Below, in pieces: positions 24,595 through 35,702 of a DNA stretch of 64,000 nt. Below the pieces are notes generated by a model. The model was given only the letters and a program-made list of their open reading frames with translations. It searched no databases and was not told where the DNA came from. The stretch spans positions 3,286,001 through 3,350,000 of the forward strand of contig JAGTWJ010000017.1 in NCBI GenBank assembly GCA_020064725.1, given 5' to 3'. A program made the translations under genes and the position numbers. Position 1 is the stretch's first letter; each line of letters opens with the position of its first letter. Source of the stretch: Drechslerella dactyloides (Eukaryota; Ascomycota; Orbiliomycetes; Orbiliales; Orbiliaceae).

Positions 24595-26383
24595 ATGGCA
24601 GACACGTCGGCCCCCGCAGCAATCGACCTCTCGTCGCACACCTTCCAGCAGCCGAAGAAGCTTATCCACAACCTGCAGGACCTCCAGCCGTTCCTCAATT
24701 CCAAAGCTCACCGTCTCATCGTTTCCCTGATCCAGCACCTTTCCGACGCAGCAACCCCCGGCGGCTCGGACACTAGCTCCACCGAGAGCCGTTTCGCTGA
24801 TGCCGACAACATCGTGGTGTCCGAACCTGTCGCACAGATCGTTAAGCTGCTGGACACCATCGGAGCTCTCGTTGACGAGGTGCCACCTGTCGAAGGACCT
24901 CGTCGGTTTGGCAATGTTGCATTCAGGACGTGGTATTCGAAAGTAGAAGAGCAGTCGCCGGACTTGTTGCGCAAATATCTACCCCCTCATATCGTCAATA
25001 CCCCAGCCAAGGAAGACGGCATATCGGCTCTCGATGAGCTCAATGTCTACCTGCTTGGAGGGTTTGGCAGTGCGCAGAGACTGGACTACGGTACCGGCCA
25101 TGAATTGTCCTTCTTCGCATTCCTGTGTGGGATCTGGGTGCTCGGTGGCTTCGAAGCTGGTCGAGACGAGCTGGCACTGGTCTTCAAGGCTTTCGACGCG
25201 TGAGTCGCTTCTTACCCGGCAAAGTAATATAAATTAGACGCGCTACTGACAACCAAACTTGAATTCTGACAGGTATCTTGGGATCATACGAAAGCTTGTC
25301 ATAACATACAACCTGGAGCCAGCAGGGACGCACGGTGTCTGGGGACTCGACGACCACTCCTTTCTCCCTTACATCTTTGGGTCCGCCCAGCTCGCTGCTA
25401 CGCCAGAGGGTATGGGCCCTCCAGCGCCAGGCTCCATCGTCGATGAAAACACCGTTGCGCGCGAGAGAAAGCGAAATCTGTACTTTGGCGCTATTGGCTT
25501 CATCCGAGACGTCAAGACGGGCCCGTTCTGGGAGCACAGTCCGTATCTCTACGACATCAGCGGAGCAGTCGGCGGCTGGAAAAAGATCAATCAGGTACAA
25601 TCTCCACAGTCTTTCTCGGTAGTAAGTACGATAGGGCTAATTCACATCAAATCGCAGGGTATGATGAAGATGTATGCTGCTGAGGTACTCGGCAAGTTCC
25701 CCGTCGTTCAGCACTTCCCATTCGGCTCCATCTTCTCCTGGGACTCCGTCTCCGGCTCGAACACCCCATCGACCCCTGATCCTACGACGACTCCATCCTC
25801 TACTTCCTCCACGCCACCACCCGGCGGCGCGAAAGCCACAAAAGCACCATGGTCCACCATCCCTTCCGAGTCCTCTCAGGCCCCCAACGCACTCCCACCA
25901 ACCGCACGCATGCGAGTAGCCACACCCGTCTCCCTTGCGAACCCATCGAACCGCATTCCAACCGTCGCCGCTCTCCGCGGTGGCCCGAGCTCGATGCCTC
26001 CTCCTGCCGCCCGTCCTACCGTCACCCCGCCGCCAAACATCCATCTAAACCCAGAAGATAAGGCTACCGTTCCCGTCCCGGGTGGCTTCGCACCTGCCAT
26101 CGGTGGGGTAGCCGTCACCACCGCACCGTGGGCAAAGCCGCCCACCGGCCCATCTGGCTTCGGCAAAGGGAGTGGCGGCGGCAGCGAGACAGGTATGAGT
26201 CCTGGAGGAGCAGCGGCCGGGTCCCCGGACAGCGCGACGATTGCGGATCCACCCGTGCGGAGGGTTAGGAGCGGGAGCGTGACAGTTGCCAGCACGGGGA
26301 GTTTAGCAGGCGGCAAGGTGACGGAGTATACGAGCAGTAAGAGCGCGGAAAAGGACGAAGACCATGACAAACCCGACGAGTGA
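24595..26383 (+). CDS. rrd1: PP2A phosphatase activator, PTPA family (Rrd1/Ypa1)
   Basis: Exons 24595-25199, 25273-25594 and 25658-26383 give 550 residues with consistent phases. PTPA proteins are peptidyl-prolyl isomerases that reactivate protein phosphatase 2A catalytic subunits and help them load metal. The PTPA domain fills residues ~15-365, with the family signatures GNVAFRTWY, LNVYLLGGFGSAQRLDYGTGHELSF, GVWGLDDHSFLPYIFGSAQL and GFIRDVKTGPFWEHSPYLYDISG. The remaining ~180 residues form a Pro/Thr/Ser/Gly-rich tail ending in charged residues. A long tail is the mark that separates fungal Rrd1 from the shorter Rrd2, which is why I choose rrd1. Confidence 0.92.
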
Positions 26384-27010
26384 AGTGGTAGGTGGTTACG
26401 GCTTTGCGAGGGTGTTTGGGCGTTTGTATTTTGCGTTATGGCTGGCTCCTGTCACATCATTATACCGTAGCGCTTTCCATAGGTAACTTGAAAATAATTA
26501 GAAATACCAATTGCATGCCACGACATTAAGAATGAGAGCGGTAGGATAAGTCTGTATATTTTATAGGATGATGGTGTCGCAGTATAAATTGCAGATACTG
26601 AGGCGTATAGGTCAACTTTAAGCCAGACCGCGTTCCAGAATTCTGGTATACGTATACAAAAGGTGCTTGAACATTTATAACCTGGGTAGAGGTAATAGAC
26701 TTGCACATTTGTATTGTTATGGATATCCCATAGGTTAAATCAGTATCAGGGTATCCACTTGAATAATTGAAACTTGATCTAAGATTGCTGTTCGACGAGC
26801 TCAAGAGGCAGGGCTTTTTGTTATTCCATGGATGGCCAGTCAAGTATAACTACGGTGCTATTGAAACGTTCCAACTACATCTTATATGTCAACGAGATAT
26901 AATTATATAATAGGGTGGAACAGGTCAAGCGGAGAGTCCATCGAGAATGTTGGATTTCTGCGTTAACGCGTTGCGTCGCAGCCGGTGAAACTGTGCACTG
27001 ATTCGAATAT
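26384..27010. other. AT-rich intergenic region at the left cluster border
   Basis: Base composition changes here from GC-rich housekeeping genes to clearly AT-richer DNA, and stays so through the terpene synthase and P450. The open frames on the minus strand (26452-26843) overlap and lack features. Confidence 0.45.
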
Positions 27011-30000
27011 TTAGGCAATCTTCAACCTCTCGAAAATGAAATGAAGCACCCAGTTTTTACCCTTTAGTGGATCAAGTGTATCCTCTATTGCCTCCAGTCG
27101 CTTCTTGATCTCCACCTGCATATCATCAATAATCGCTTTTGTATATTCCATACTCCTAGCTCTGACTATATGCCTCATGGCAAGATCCTTTTGCTCATGG
27201 GTTAAACCACCCGTCCTTGATCGGATCTGCATCAAGCTTTCCAGCTGGTCGTCTTGTGCGTTGTTGAGGGCATGGATCAGAATAAAGGAGTATTTGCCTT
27301 CATCGAGGTCTGATAGATATCCTTTTGCTTTGTTATACTATGGGATTTTCGACTTGAGGGTTAGTGCTCGTCGTTATTGTTTCTTCAAGACTATTTTGAA
27401 CAATGAACGTGCTTACGTCAATCGAAGCAAGATTCTGGTAGTCGTCCCGAATTTGGAAGTAGCGCCCCGTGAGATCAATAAGATCTTGGGCGTCGAGTTC
27501 TCTATTTCGGATTGTGTTAAAATTGTATCTCTGCCTTCTGTATATCTATATGGCCCTGAAAGAGATTGGGTGGACTTACTTATTGTCAGTTGCATGTACT
27601 TTTAGAAGACGCATAGCCAGTCTGAAAAGCCCGCCAGTTTCTATGTAAAGAAGGGGTTTCAAGGTCAATGGATCTATCCGATCCAAGCAAACAGGGCAGG
27701 TTATCTTATTCTCATACTTCCATCAACCATTCTGATGTAGTCTTCTTCCGAAGGACACTTCGTACGAAAGCTCGAGTGAAGATCCATTCCTTGTCCTAAA
27801 TGTAAATTTCCTAGTTCCTCTACACGCAATGACAATTATTAACTGAACGATCTCGATTTCAATTGAGGATAATCCTTGGAAATTCCGAAATTGATACGCA
27901 CCGATAAATATTTCCATCGCTTCTGGAGCCAGCTCTTGCATTTGCTCAAGGCATTTCACATAGAGATAACTCCCTGTGTTGATTGATTGCGGTATACCAA
28001 ATACCATATGCGCTGCAGGCCGTCCTCGTCTAAGTGGGGAGTTATCCTCGATATCGTCGATGCTATTGAATGGGTCAAACAAAGCAACTATCAGTGGGGA
28101 ACGAAATAAGATGTGACAAAACGTTTGCTACGAGTAGCCACGGAGACATGGGGATACTTACATGAGCGAGGAGCTGTGGATCATCTTGACTATGTTCGTG
28201 ATGATCTTGAAAGGTTTGGCAGGAACCTTGTACCAGCAGTCCAGTGCTGTGATTGCGGCTTCCCGAATTTGTTTGGACGGCATATTGACGATATAATTAT
28301 ATGCCTCCATTACGAGCTAGAACCGATATCAACAAGTCAGCTGTCTACCTCAAATTTTGCTTCAAAGATCTATGGGTAACAAGTAGTAGTCAATGCGTAG
28401 TCGTGGAAGTGATTCCGTACATTTTCGTCAATCCTCGGGTACTTTCTATACCAAGGAGGAGTATCGAAATCCTGCAATGCCAGATCGCCTTTGAAATGAT
28501 GCCCACTGGTATGGCCTCGCTTGACAGCACACAATGCCGTGTGATTGCCATTTGACAGACCGTATCTGGTCTTCGTTTTGTCATCTTCATCAATATGATT
28601 GCGCTCGCCGTTATCATGTTCAGTTATCCGCTGATTGAATGCAGCGGTTTCCACTTGCCCTGTATTCTTTTCCCAAACCTTTCGATTTTCTTGAGCCATG
28701 CGAGCGTAGTCACTCTTATTGTAATGGCTTTGGGGGAAATATGGATTATCTGGGTCAGCTCTGTAACGGGGCTGATGTAAATGAAAAACCAAATTTCCCG
28801 CACAGATAAGTTGATGTGCTGCCATGTATCGTTTAAACTCGTCTGATTCATCCTTTTCAAGTCTTTCGCGGAGCTCTATAAATTCTTTCTCCTTCTCGAC
28901 AGCCTTTCTTATCACTAAATCTCTAGCTTCGCCGAAAGTAAGATCTAGTGTATCCATTAGAACGAAAACGCTGTTAATATGCGGCAACCTCGGTTGGCCT
29001 TCGGTAGCTTGAATGATCCATTCATATGCCGCCGACACCCAGTCGTTTGCGAAAATGCATATTTCTGCCGCTTGCTGTTTAATAGGCTCTGCAATAGCAT
29101 ATTCTCTAGCCGATAGGTTGACTTCGCAGCAGTATTGCATCAACACGGGTACCGTGCTTCTCCATGTTAGAAAGTTATAACTTGGCATGAGAATAAAGCA
29201 ATGGAGATAGAGGTAGTGAATTGGGTACATACCCTGCTCCACTGTTGGTGACCCTATCCTGAAAGTACTGCTCTATGTTGCCGTAAAAGTGCCCTCTCGT
29301 GAGATCCTGCGCGTTGATGCTCCAGTCCTCGCAGTCGTCGACATACTTGATAGCATCTTTATCAAATTCTAGCGCTTCCACGTATATTTTGCATTTTATC
29401 TGTTGTATTATTCTATCGTACTCTCGAGATAATTTGTCTTTATCGAAGCTGTCTCTGTCGGGTGCATGAGTTAAATTCCCCTGGGAATATGTATTAGCTG
29501 AAGTTGAGGACGTTTAGACAAGGTAGAAAAAAATAGTTGTTATTATAAATACCTTGTCTGGTAAGCTATGGGAAAACTCAAGGTCGTACGGCCGAAAGAA
29601 GAGTTCACCATCACTGAGATCTAGGGGGTTTGGAGTTAATTTAGAGCTCCAAGAATGCTTCATTAGGCGTTGCTTTCGGATTCTGTCTTACCGTCACCGA
29701 CGAAGTGCAGATCTGACATCGGACCCACGTTTATTACTTTCCGGGGTTCGCCCTCCGGAATGGTTAGCGAAACGAAGGCTCCAGCAGCCGTAACCCCTCC
29801 TGCTCTAGCTAATGGAAGTCCGTAATCAATCAAGTCCTGTCGGCATTCCAGACATGCTCTTACTTCGATATCCGATCCTAGATTCACACGTGGCTCAAAC
29901 GTGGACCAATAGTTCTCGAGAAACTCATCAGGAACCCGGACGGAATTTTTGAACGTCACCGGCAAACAACTGAACTTGAATTTGCTTTCAGGTGGGTTTC

Positions 30001-30121
30001 CATTTGTGATAATCGCCGGGTATCCATTCACGGTTTTGTATTCTGGATTGATGATGCCATTTACGGCCATCATGCCGTCCGCGTTAACTGCGGTGAGGGT
30101 TGCGTTTCTCTTGGCAGGCAT
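27011..30121 (-). CDS. Bifunctional (chimeric) terpene synthase: class I cyclase plus prenyltransferase
   Basis: Ten exons in phase: 30121-29692, 29620-29553, 29480-29233, 29159-28421, 28316-28162, 28062-27902, 27819-27718, 27640-27580, 27501-27417, 27337-27011; 791 residues. The N-terminal half is a class I cyclase with Asp-rich DDLSD (143-147, rebuilt across intron 1), NSE motif NDWVSAAYE (287-295) and an RY pair (HQPRY). After a polar linker (~400-490) comes a trans-prenyltransferase with DDIEDNSPLRRGRP (549-562), KTGGLFR and DDYQN (674-678), then KGYLSDLDEGKYSF. This is the layout of fusicoccadiene and ophiobolin F synthases: one half builds geranylgeranyl or geranylfarnesyl diphosphate, the other cyclises it. 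Both sites look intact. Chain length and product cannot be read. The cyclase N-terminus (~45 extra residues) looks divergent. Nearest neighbours are a P450 and an ABC transporter on the same strand. Confidence 0.9.
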
Positions 30122-31649
30122 AGCGGAAGCCGATATATCGATAGCCGAGAGAGAGAATTGCGTGACGTGCTTGTTGGGGGAAAAAGCGGTTGGTATCGAA
30201 AGTGGTTTCCAATGGAAATATCATCGATGCATTTTAAATATATACTGAAGCCCTGACGTTCCAGCCAGTTCTTTTTCAGGAAAGGAATATATGCTTAATC
30301 AAACATTTGAAGTGCCATTGATAAGAATATGGAACAGTCAAGCTGTGGCAAAGATAATCTAGGCTTACCATGTAAGCGCTTCGAGCTGATGACAGTGTAT
30401 AACATATCGCTCCGAGACTATAATATATCCATGTTGAGTAGCTTTCATCGTCTCTCCTCTGGATCGAGACTTGCAGTTCGTGATTTTTGAAGAAACTTCC
30501 CCTAAATGTTAAAAAGTAAGGGTGGCTTTAATTCTACACCCCATCTGATGCAAAAATTATTCATTTGATTTAATCGAGTGGATTTCTTCTTGATCCAATG
30601 CATGCTTGTGAGATATATCATCATCAAGGCTAGGCTAGGCAAGGTTCCACAGATCCCTTCTAGATCCTCAAGCGACGGCATGTCCGAATATTGTGATAAA
30701 CCGTCGGAACTAACTCCCTCACGCACTAAATATGTCTTAGCCTTGGTATGTAAGCCAGGTCTCTTCACATCAAATACCGCCACCAATTGACTCAGCGAAG
30801 GTAAGGTAGCATATTTCACGATATTCATAATTATGGTATAATCTTATCGGCACGGTGGAGACAGGCCTATTTGCACAACGCTGGCCGCAATTCGCCTACT
30901 GATTAGCCTTCTGGGTTATAACCAGCCTTAGACCCATCAATTACTAATCTATTAAATGTCACCTTATTGACGCTCACTCGACTCTTTTGGATTTATCATT
31001 ATGTCGAGGAAGAACTTTGAGGTGGGTGGTTTTATTGGACATGTGGACGTGCATACATGTACGTTCATCCTATGTTGAAGAGTCTGCGTAAATTACCCCG
31101 GATTTCAAATCAATTAGGCTGCTGCTCGCCGATATCGCGATCGAATAATGCTCCTGGGGTGGTTTAGGAAAGACCAAGGGTTTGTCAAAAAGTCATGTTC
31201 ACCCCACTATACTTTCGTCAGAACAATCCTCCGGCGCGAAAGTCACAAGCCTCAATCCACTAAGTACCGTAGGGAGTTTTGTCGCGTTTTCTGGATCGTC
31301 TTATACCACGAAGTCCGACTTGAAGCAGACTTGAGGGCCTTAAGGCGCCCCTAAGACACAATTTTGGCCCTGAAAAACGCTCAAAAATACTGTTTTTCCC
31401 CTACGGTATGTTGTAATCCTAAGTGTCTGTTCGATGTCTTGCACAACCCGATTGGTCGCCCCCTGGCCTGCCAATCAAATATGCTCCAATCCCCTGCTCA
31501 CTTCGAATGCATACAACCAAACTATCCCTTTTCTTGATTTCATATCAGCTACATTATTGTAGAAACATGCCAAAATTAAGTAGTCTCATGAACAAGACGG
31601 CACGACAGCCCAACAACCGAGCGGATTACTCTAGCAATACTTAGAATTC
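30122..31649. other. Intergenic region between terpene synthase and P450
   Basis: AT-rich. It contains the synthase promoter and the 3' flank of the P450. One minus-strand frame (30502-30828) is listed separately. Nothing else is supported. Confidence 0.4.
30502..30828 (-). CDS. Unidentified small open frame within the terpene cluster
   Basis: 108 codons from an ATG at 30828. The first ~60 residues read like real protein (KRPGLHTKAKTYLVREG, YSDMPSLEDLEGICGTLP), with an ordered charge pattern, while the last 40 do not. It could be a small gene, the remnant of a larger one or chance. I recognise no family. It lies between the synthase and the P450 on the same strand. Confidence 0.2.
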   Translation of the reverse strand: MNIVKYATLPSLSQLVAVFDVKRPGLHTKAKTYLVREGVSSDGLSQYSDMPSLEDLEGICGTLPSLALMMIYLTSMHWIKKKSTRLNQMNNFCIRWGVELKPPLLFNI

Positions 31650-33713
31650 TCAAACGCTATACTCTTCCACAGACACCATCAATACTTCCCCGAAATCCCT
31701 TGCCAGATGATCTACCCATTTATCACCCATCATGTTATCCTTGTGGAGTGCTATTTTAAATTGTCGGAATGTAGCTGCTAGAATGATATACAGCTCTGCG
31801 TACGCGAGACTGTTGTTTTAAGTCGTGTATAAGTTACCCATGTTGATGAGAGATGGAAATTTAATAGAAGGAGAAATAGACAAAGTAGATGCGGGGAATA
31901 CTAACTTCATTCCTGGGCAAGCTTTGATTCCTTTGGTGAAAGGTACGAAGGACTTTTCTTCCGGTGATAAAGGCGTAGTTGAAAGCCAGCGCTCTGGGTC
32001 AAACCTTTGCGGATCCTTGTAAACATTGGGATTGCTGTGCATTAGATGCGATGACATTGAAACAGTTGTCTGCATTTATCATATATGTTACCATCTGCAT
32101 GTGAGAAATAGAGAAATAGGGGCTTAAACATGGGCTTTGTATTTCGTCCAATTGACAGCAAACATGCAAGAGGTGGCAGGGCGGTAAGCTGGGAAGACAA
32201 CAATTAAAGCACAGGAAATATAGAAAGAGCAGTTTAATTAATTAGAAAGAGAAGGATAAAAGAAGAAATTGCGGAATACTTACTCCACCGGGGATGAAAG
32301 ATTCCCCACATATTACGCCTTCTTTTGGAACTACTCGAGGTAATCTTCCCGGTATACCAGACCCAAAGCGAAGAGTCTCTTTGATGAAACCCGTAAGATA
32401 AGGGATTTTTTGCGCCTTTTCAAGTGTTATTTCCTCTGAGCTTTCTGGAAATGCCGCCACAATTTCCTCGTGTAGCCTCTTTTGTACCAACGGGTTCCGG
32501 CAAGCATGATACGTTGCCGTGATTAACGCTGCAGCGGTTGTGTCATGCCCCGCTACCACAATTCCTGTAGCTTCCCCGGCTAGTCTTTCCTTGGTGGGGC
32601 TGAAAGATTTGCCACGCCCCTTGAGTAATACGTCAAAAACGGTATCTATATCTGTGGACCTGGCTTTTGTTTGTGCCCGATTCTGAAGGTAACCTTCAGC
32701 CAACCTCGCGCATGTCTAAAGAGAATTCAACCTTGTTAGATTTTCTTGATCCGAAGTAGTCTCTATAATCCTCTTTCTTTGGAGTAGTAGATATAGTAAG
32801 GCAAACAGACTCACCTCCTCCAAATCGACAGCGCCCCTCATGTTCTTTGGCACGATGGTAAACAGTAACCAATAAGGTAAAGCTTTAAACAGGTATTGCA
32901 GATACCAAAAAGTAGTTACAACCCACACTAGTCGAATCGCAGCTGTTACCGCTTTTAAAAACGGTGTATCATGATCGGCCTTGAGATACTCCATGCTTTC
33001 GCCAGAGACATACTCAGTAATAACGTCTAATGTCAGGCTTCTGAAAAGTTCTGATATGCATACAGCACTTTTTGGCTTTTGAGCTCTATCTGCTATTAAT
33101 TTTGTGAACACACCAGTACGATTTCGGATGCTAGGCTCAATTTTGCGGACGTTTGCTTTTGAGAACAAGGGGCTTAATACCGCCTTGCGCTGTTTATGAC
33201 TGACTGGATCGGTGTCTCCAATCATACTATCCAAAGGTCCTACGACGGACTTGTAGAAGGCCTTTTCAACACGAAACTTGTATCCTGAACTGTAACAGAT
33301 GCCGTAGAAGTCCGGGTCGTTTACGTGTAATTCGTTCGGGCCAATACGTATAATAGGGCCTTTGTTATCAGGAGCACAAAGAGGGAAGAGTGTTAGAAAT
33401 TTCGAACCTTTTTTAGGCTGGACCGTGTGGACACGCACACACATCTCATTATGCATGGTCAGATGGACGAGGTGGAGAACATACCGAGTTCTCGATGCCA
33501 ACGTTCAATTGCGAACAGAAACTGGCCATCGTGAATGACATTATAGTAGAAATCCACCCATTGGGAAGCGCAAACAAATCGGTTCGGAGCCGGGAATTTT
33601 GCTAGAGGATGGAAGGGTGATATACGATATATCCAACGGCCAATGACAATGCCAATGCAGCAGATTGGCAAGTACACTGCCAAGGTTGAGTAATAGGAAT
33701 ATCCTATAGACAT
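31650..33713 (-). CDS. Cytochrome P450 monooxygenase, membrane-anchored
   Basis: Five exons, 33713-33485, 33359-32815, 32715-32284, 32069-31906 and 31809-31650, give 509 residues with all phases closing. Intron 1 uses an AAG acceptor. The N-terminus has one membrane helix (LAVYLPICCIGIVIGRWIY) followed by FHPLAKFPAP, so it should sit in the ER facing the cytosol. The I-helix oxygen-binding motif is AGHDTT, the K-helix is KETLR, the PERF region is FDPERW, and the heme-binding loop is FTKGIKACPGMNLAY, with the essential cysteine and a Lys where most P450s have Arg. The ATG at 33713 puts the anchor in the usual place. Its position next to the synthase suggests it oxidises the terpene hydrocarbon; substrate unknown. 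Confidence 0.92.
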
Positions 33714-35702
33714 GATTATGTCCCAGAGTTGAGAAGACCAAATTTCACGGACAGTCTCCAATTATCGGTGAAGGCAGATGAGACTAAAGGCCTTAATGTA
33801 ATGTAGAGTATAATGAATGAATCGGGGGACGACGCATCAATTAATAACGGTAGCATTCACAGAGACAGCTGTACGGGAAGAAGAGAGCTTCTTCATTAAA
33901 TTCAAATTTGAAAAGTACGTATGTCTGAATGGTCGGCTTAAATAATATGTATAGGGTGCATAAAATTGAGACTATGACACTAGTGAATGAACTCAGTCCG
34001 CAAAACATTAATCATTCCTTTGAAAGCGGTGGCCTACACTGACATCGTGATACGACACGATTTTAGAAGTCCTTCCTCACAACCTGCTCTTTGTTGGAGT
34101 GTTCACTTTGGCTCCACTTTACAAGCATTACCTGTATACTACGCTCGTTCCAAATTCGAAATGTTTCCTGCAACGTTGGTTCGTGAATTAAGTCTATGTT
34201 CCATGGAAGCTTCGTAATAAGTTCTAAAAGGTGCTGATACCCTTATACCTTGACTATTTTGTTATGTAAAATTAGGTAGCTACGCAAGTGCCTAGGCTCC
34301 AAATACAATAATCCTTAGAATATCGGATTCCCCCCACCAAAATGTATCATGATTTTCCGCACAAGATGATGATTCATAGATTAGTCCTGTATTGTGTTGT
34401 AGATATATCTGTCACAGCCGAGTCGGCGCTGGTAAGGAAGGGTTGGTTTACGAGACCAGTCGACTCGGAATACTGGCATAAATCTATCTTCGAATTCATA
34501 AATGCAACGCCAAGACCAATTGATGATGTAACCTGCGATACGTGCTGCTAGTCCTAGCGCGATAATTCGATAATCTACCCCTGGCTATGGAATTCGCGCG
34601 ATTTTCAGATGCCCCAGCTATCGCTAGATTTATATCGGCGAAATGCAACACAAGAAGATTTGGTCTACGAAGTGGGTAAATTTTCTTTGAACAACTGGGA
34701 AAACTTGTACTTGATGGAGAAAAAGGGAAACGAAATCAAAAGAATGATGAAGACAACAAAACAAAAGCATGCCACTGTTACCTTTATTAATTGAGTAACT
34801 AACGTCCCAGGTGTGGTCTGCTAGGCGACCGGCTTCGAGTCCATCCATGTTCATTACAACCATAAATACGTTGTGGGGAGACTTTTCGAGCTTTACTGCT
34901 CAGCGTTTCGGTTGTGGGCCAGAAGTCATGAGCGCCGTATGGTCTAGTCTCGATGCCAGACGCAGTCTCGAGACCACATCACACCGACCATCAATATGGT
35001 GACATTTCCGGGTTCTGTCTTTGTTCTACTTTGTATAGAGCATAGCAGTCTATATCAAGAAGGCTTGATCATATAAATTGGACATACCTGTCCGCTATAT
35101 CAAATTTGGGAACATTCGAACCTATATCTAAGCACAATGAAGGGTTCAGGAGCAAGATATAGACGATCTTAAGACAGTAATCGTAAGCGCAAGAACTTAT
35201 GATCAGACTTTATATTTTTATTGCTCGACTTTAAACTTCAGATAGTATATCATGTGCGGGGATAGTCCGAAAGTCAGTGTCTTCAGAAGACTATCACTTT
35301 TCGCATGCAGTATCGATCTAGTTGTCAAAAGATATCTGAGCATCAATATCCTTTACATAAGATTCTCTGTACGGGATAAATCTCGCTTTACGTGCCACGA
35401 GCTGTAGCTGTGAACTTACTAACACAGGGATTCTCCATCTGGTATTTTCTTTTTTTAGAAAACGCAATAACTGCTCTAAATTAATTATGACTGCGGTGAT
35501 CATCTACATAGTATGGAGCTAAGTTGCATTAGAGGCTATAGCAAGTTAATATAGATCAATAGGGGCTGTTATGGTTGGGCGGGGCCAAGATTTGGTTACC
35601 ATGGAATAACTCCAAGTTTGAAAATCAATAGGAAGAATCGTCCACGTAGAATCAAGCATAAATCGCAAATAGGGTATAGGCGTTAGATATTTATATTCAT
35701 AA
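33714..35702. other. Intergenic region between P450 and ABC transporter
   Basis: 2 kb of AT-rich sequence with the P450 promoter and transporter 3' flank. Frames of 60-77 codons occur on both strands (e.g. 33987-34217, 34342-34551, 34609-34794), none with a recognisable domain. An imperfect inverted repeat with CCGAGTCG arms lies near 34420-34470. No gene is supported. Confidence 0.4.
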
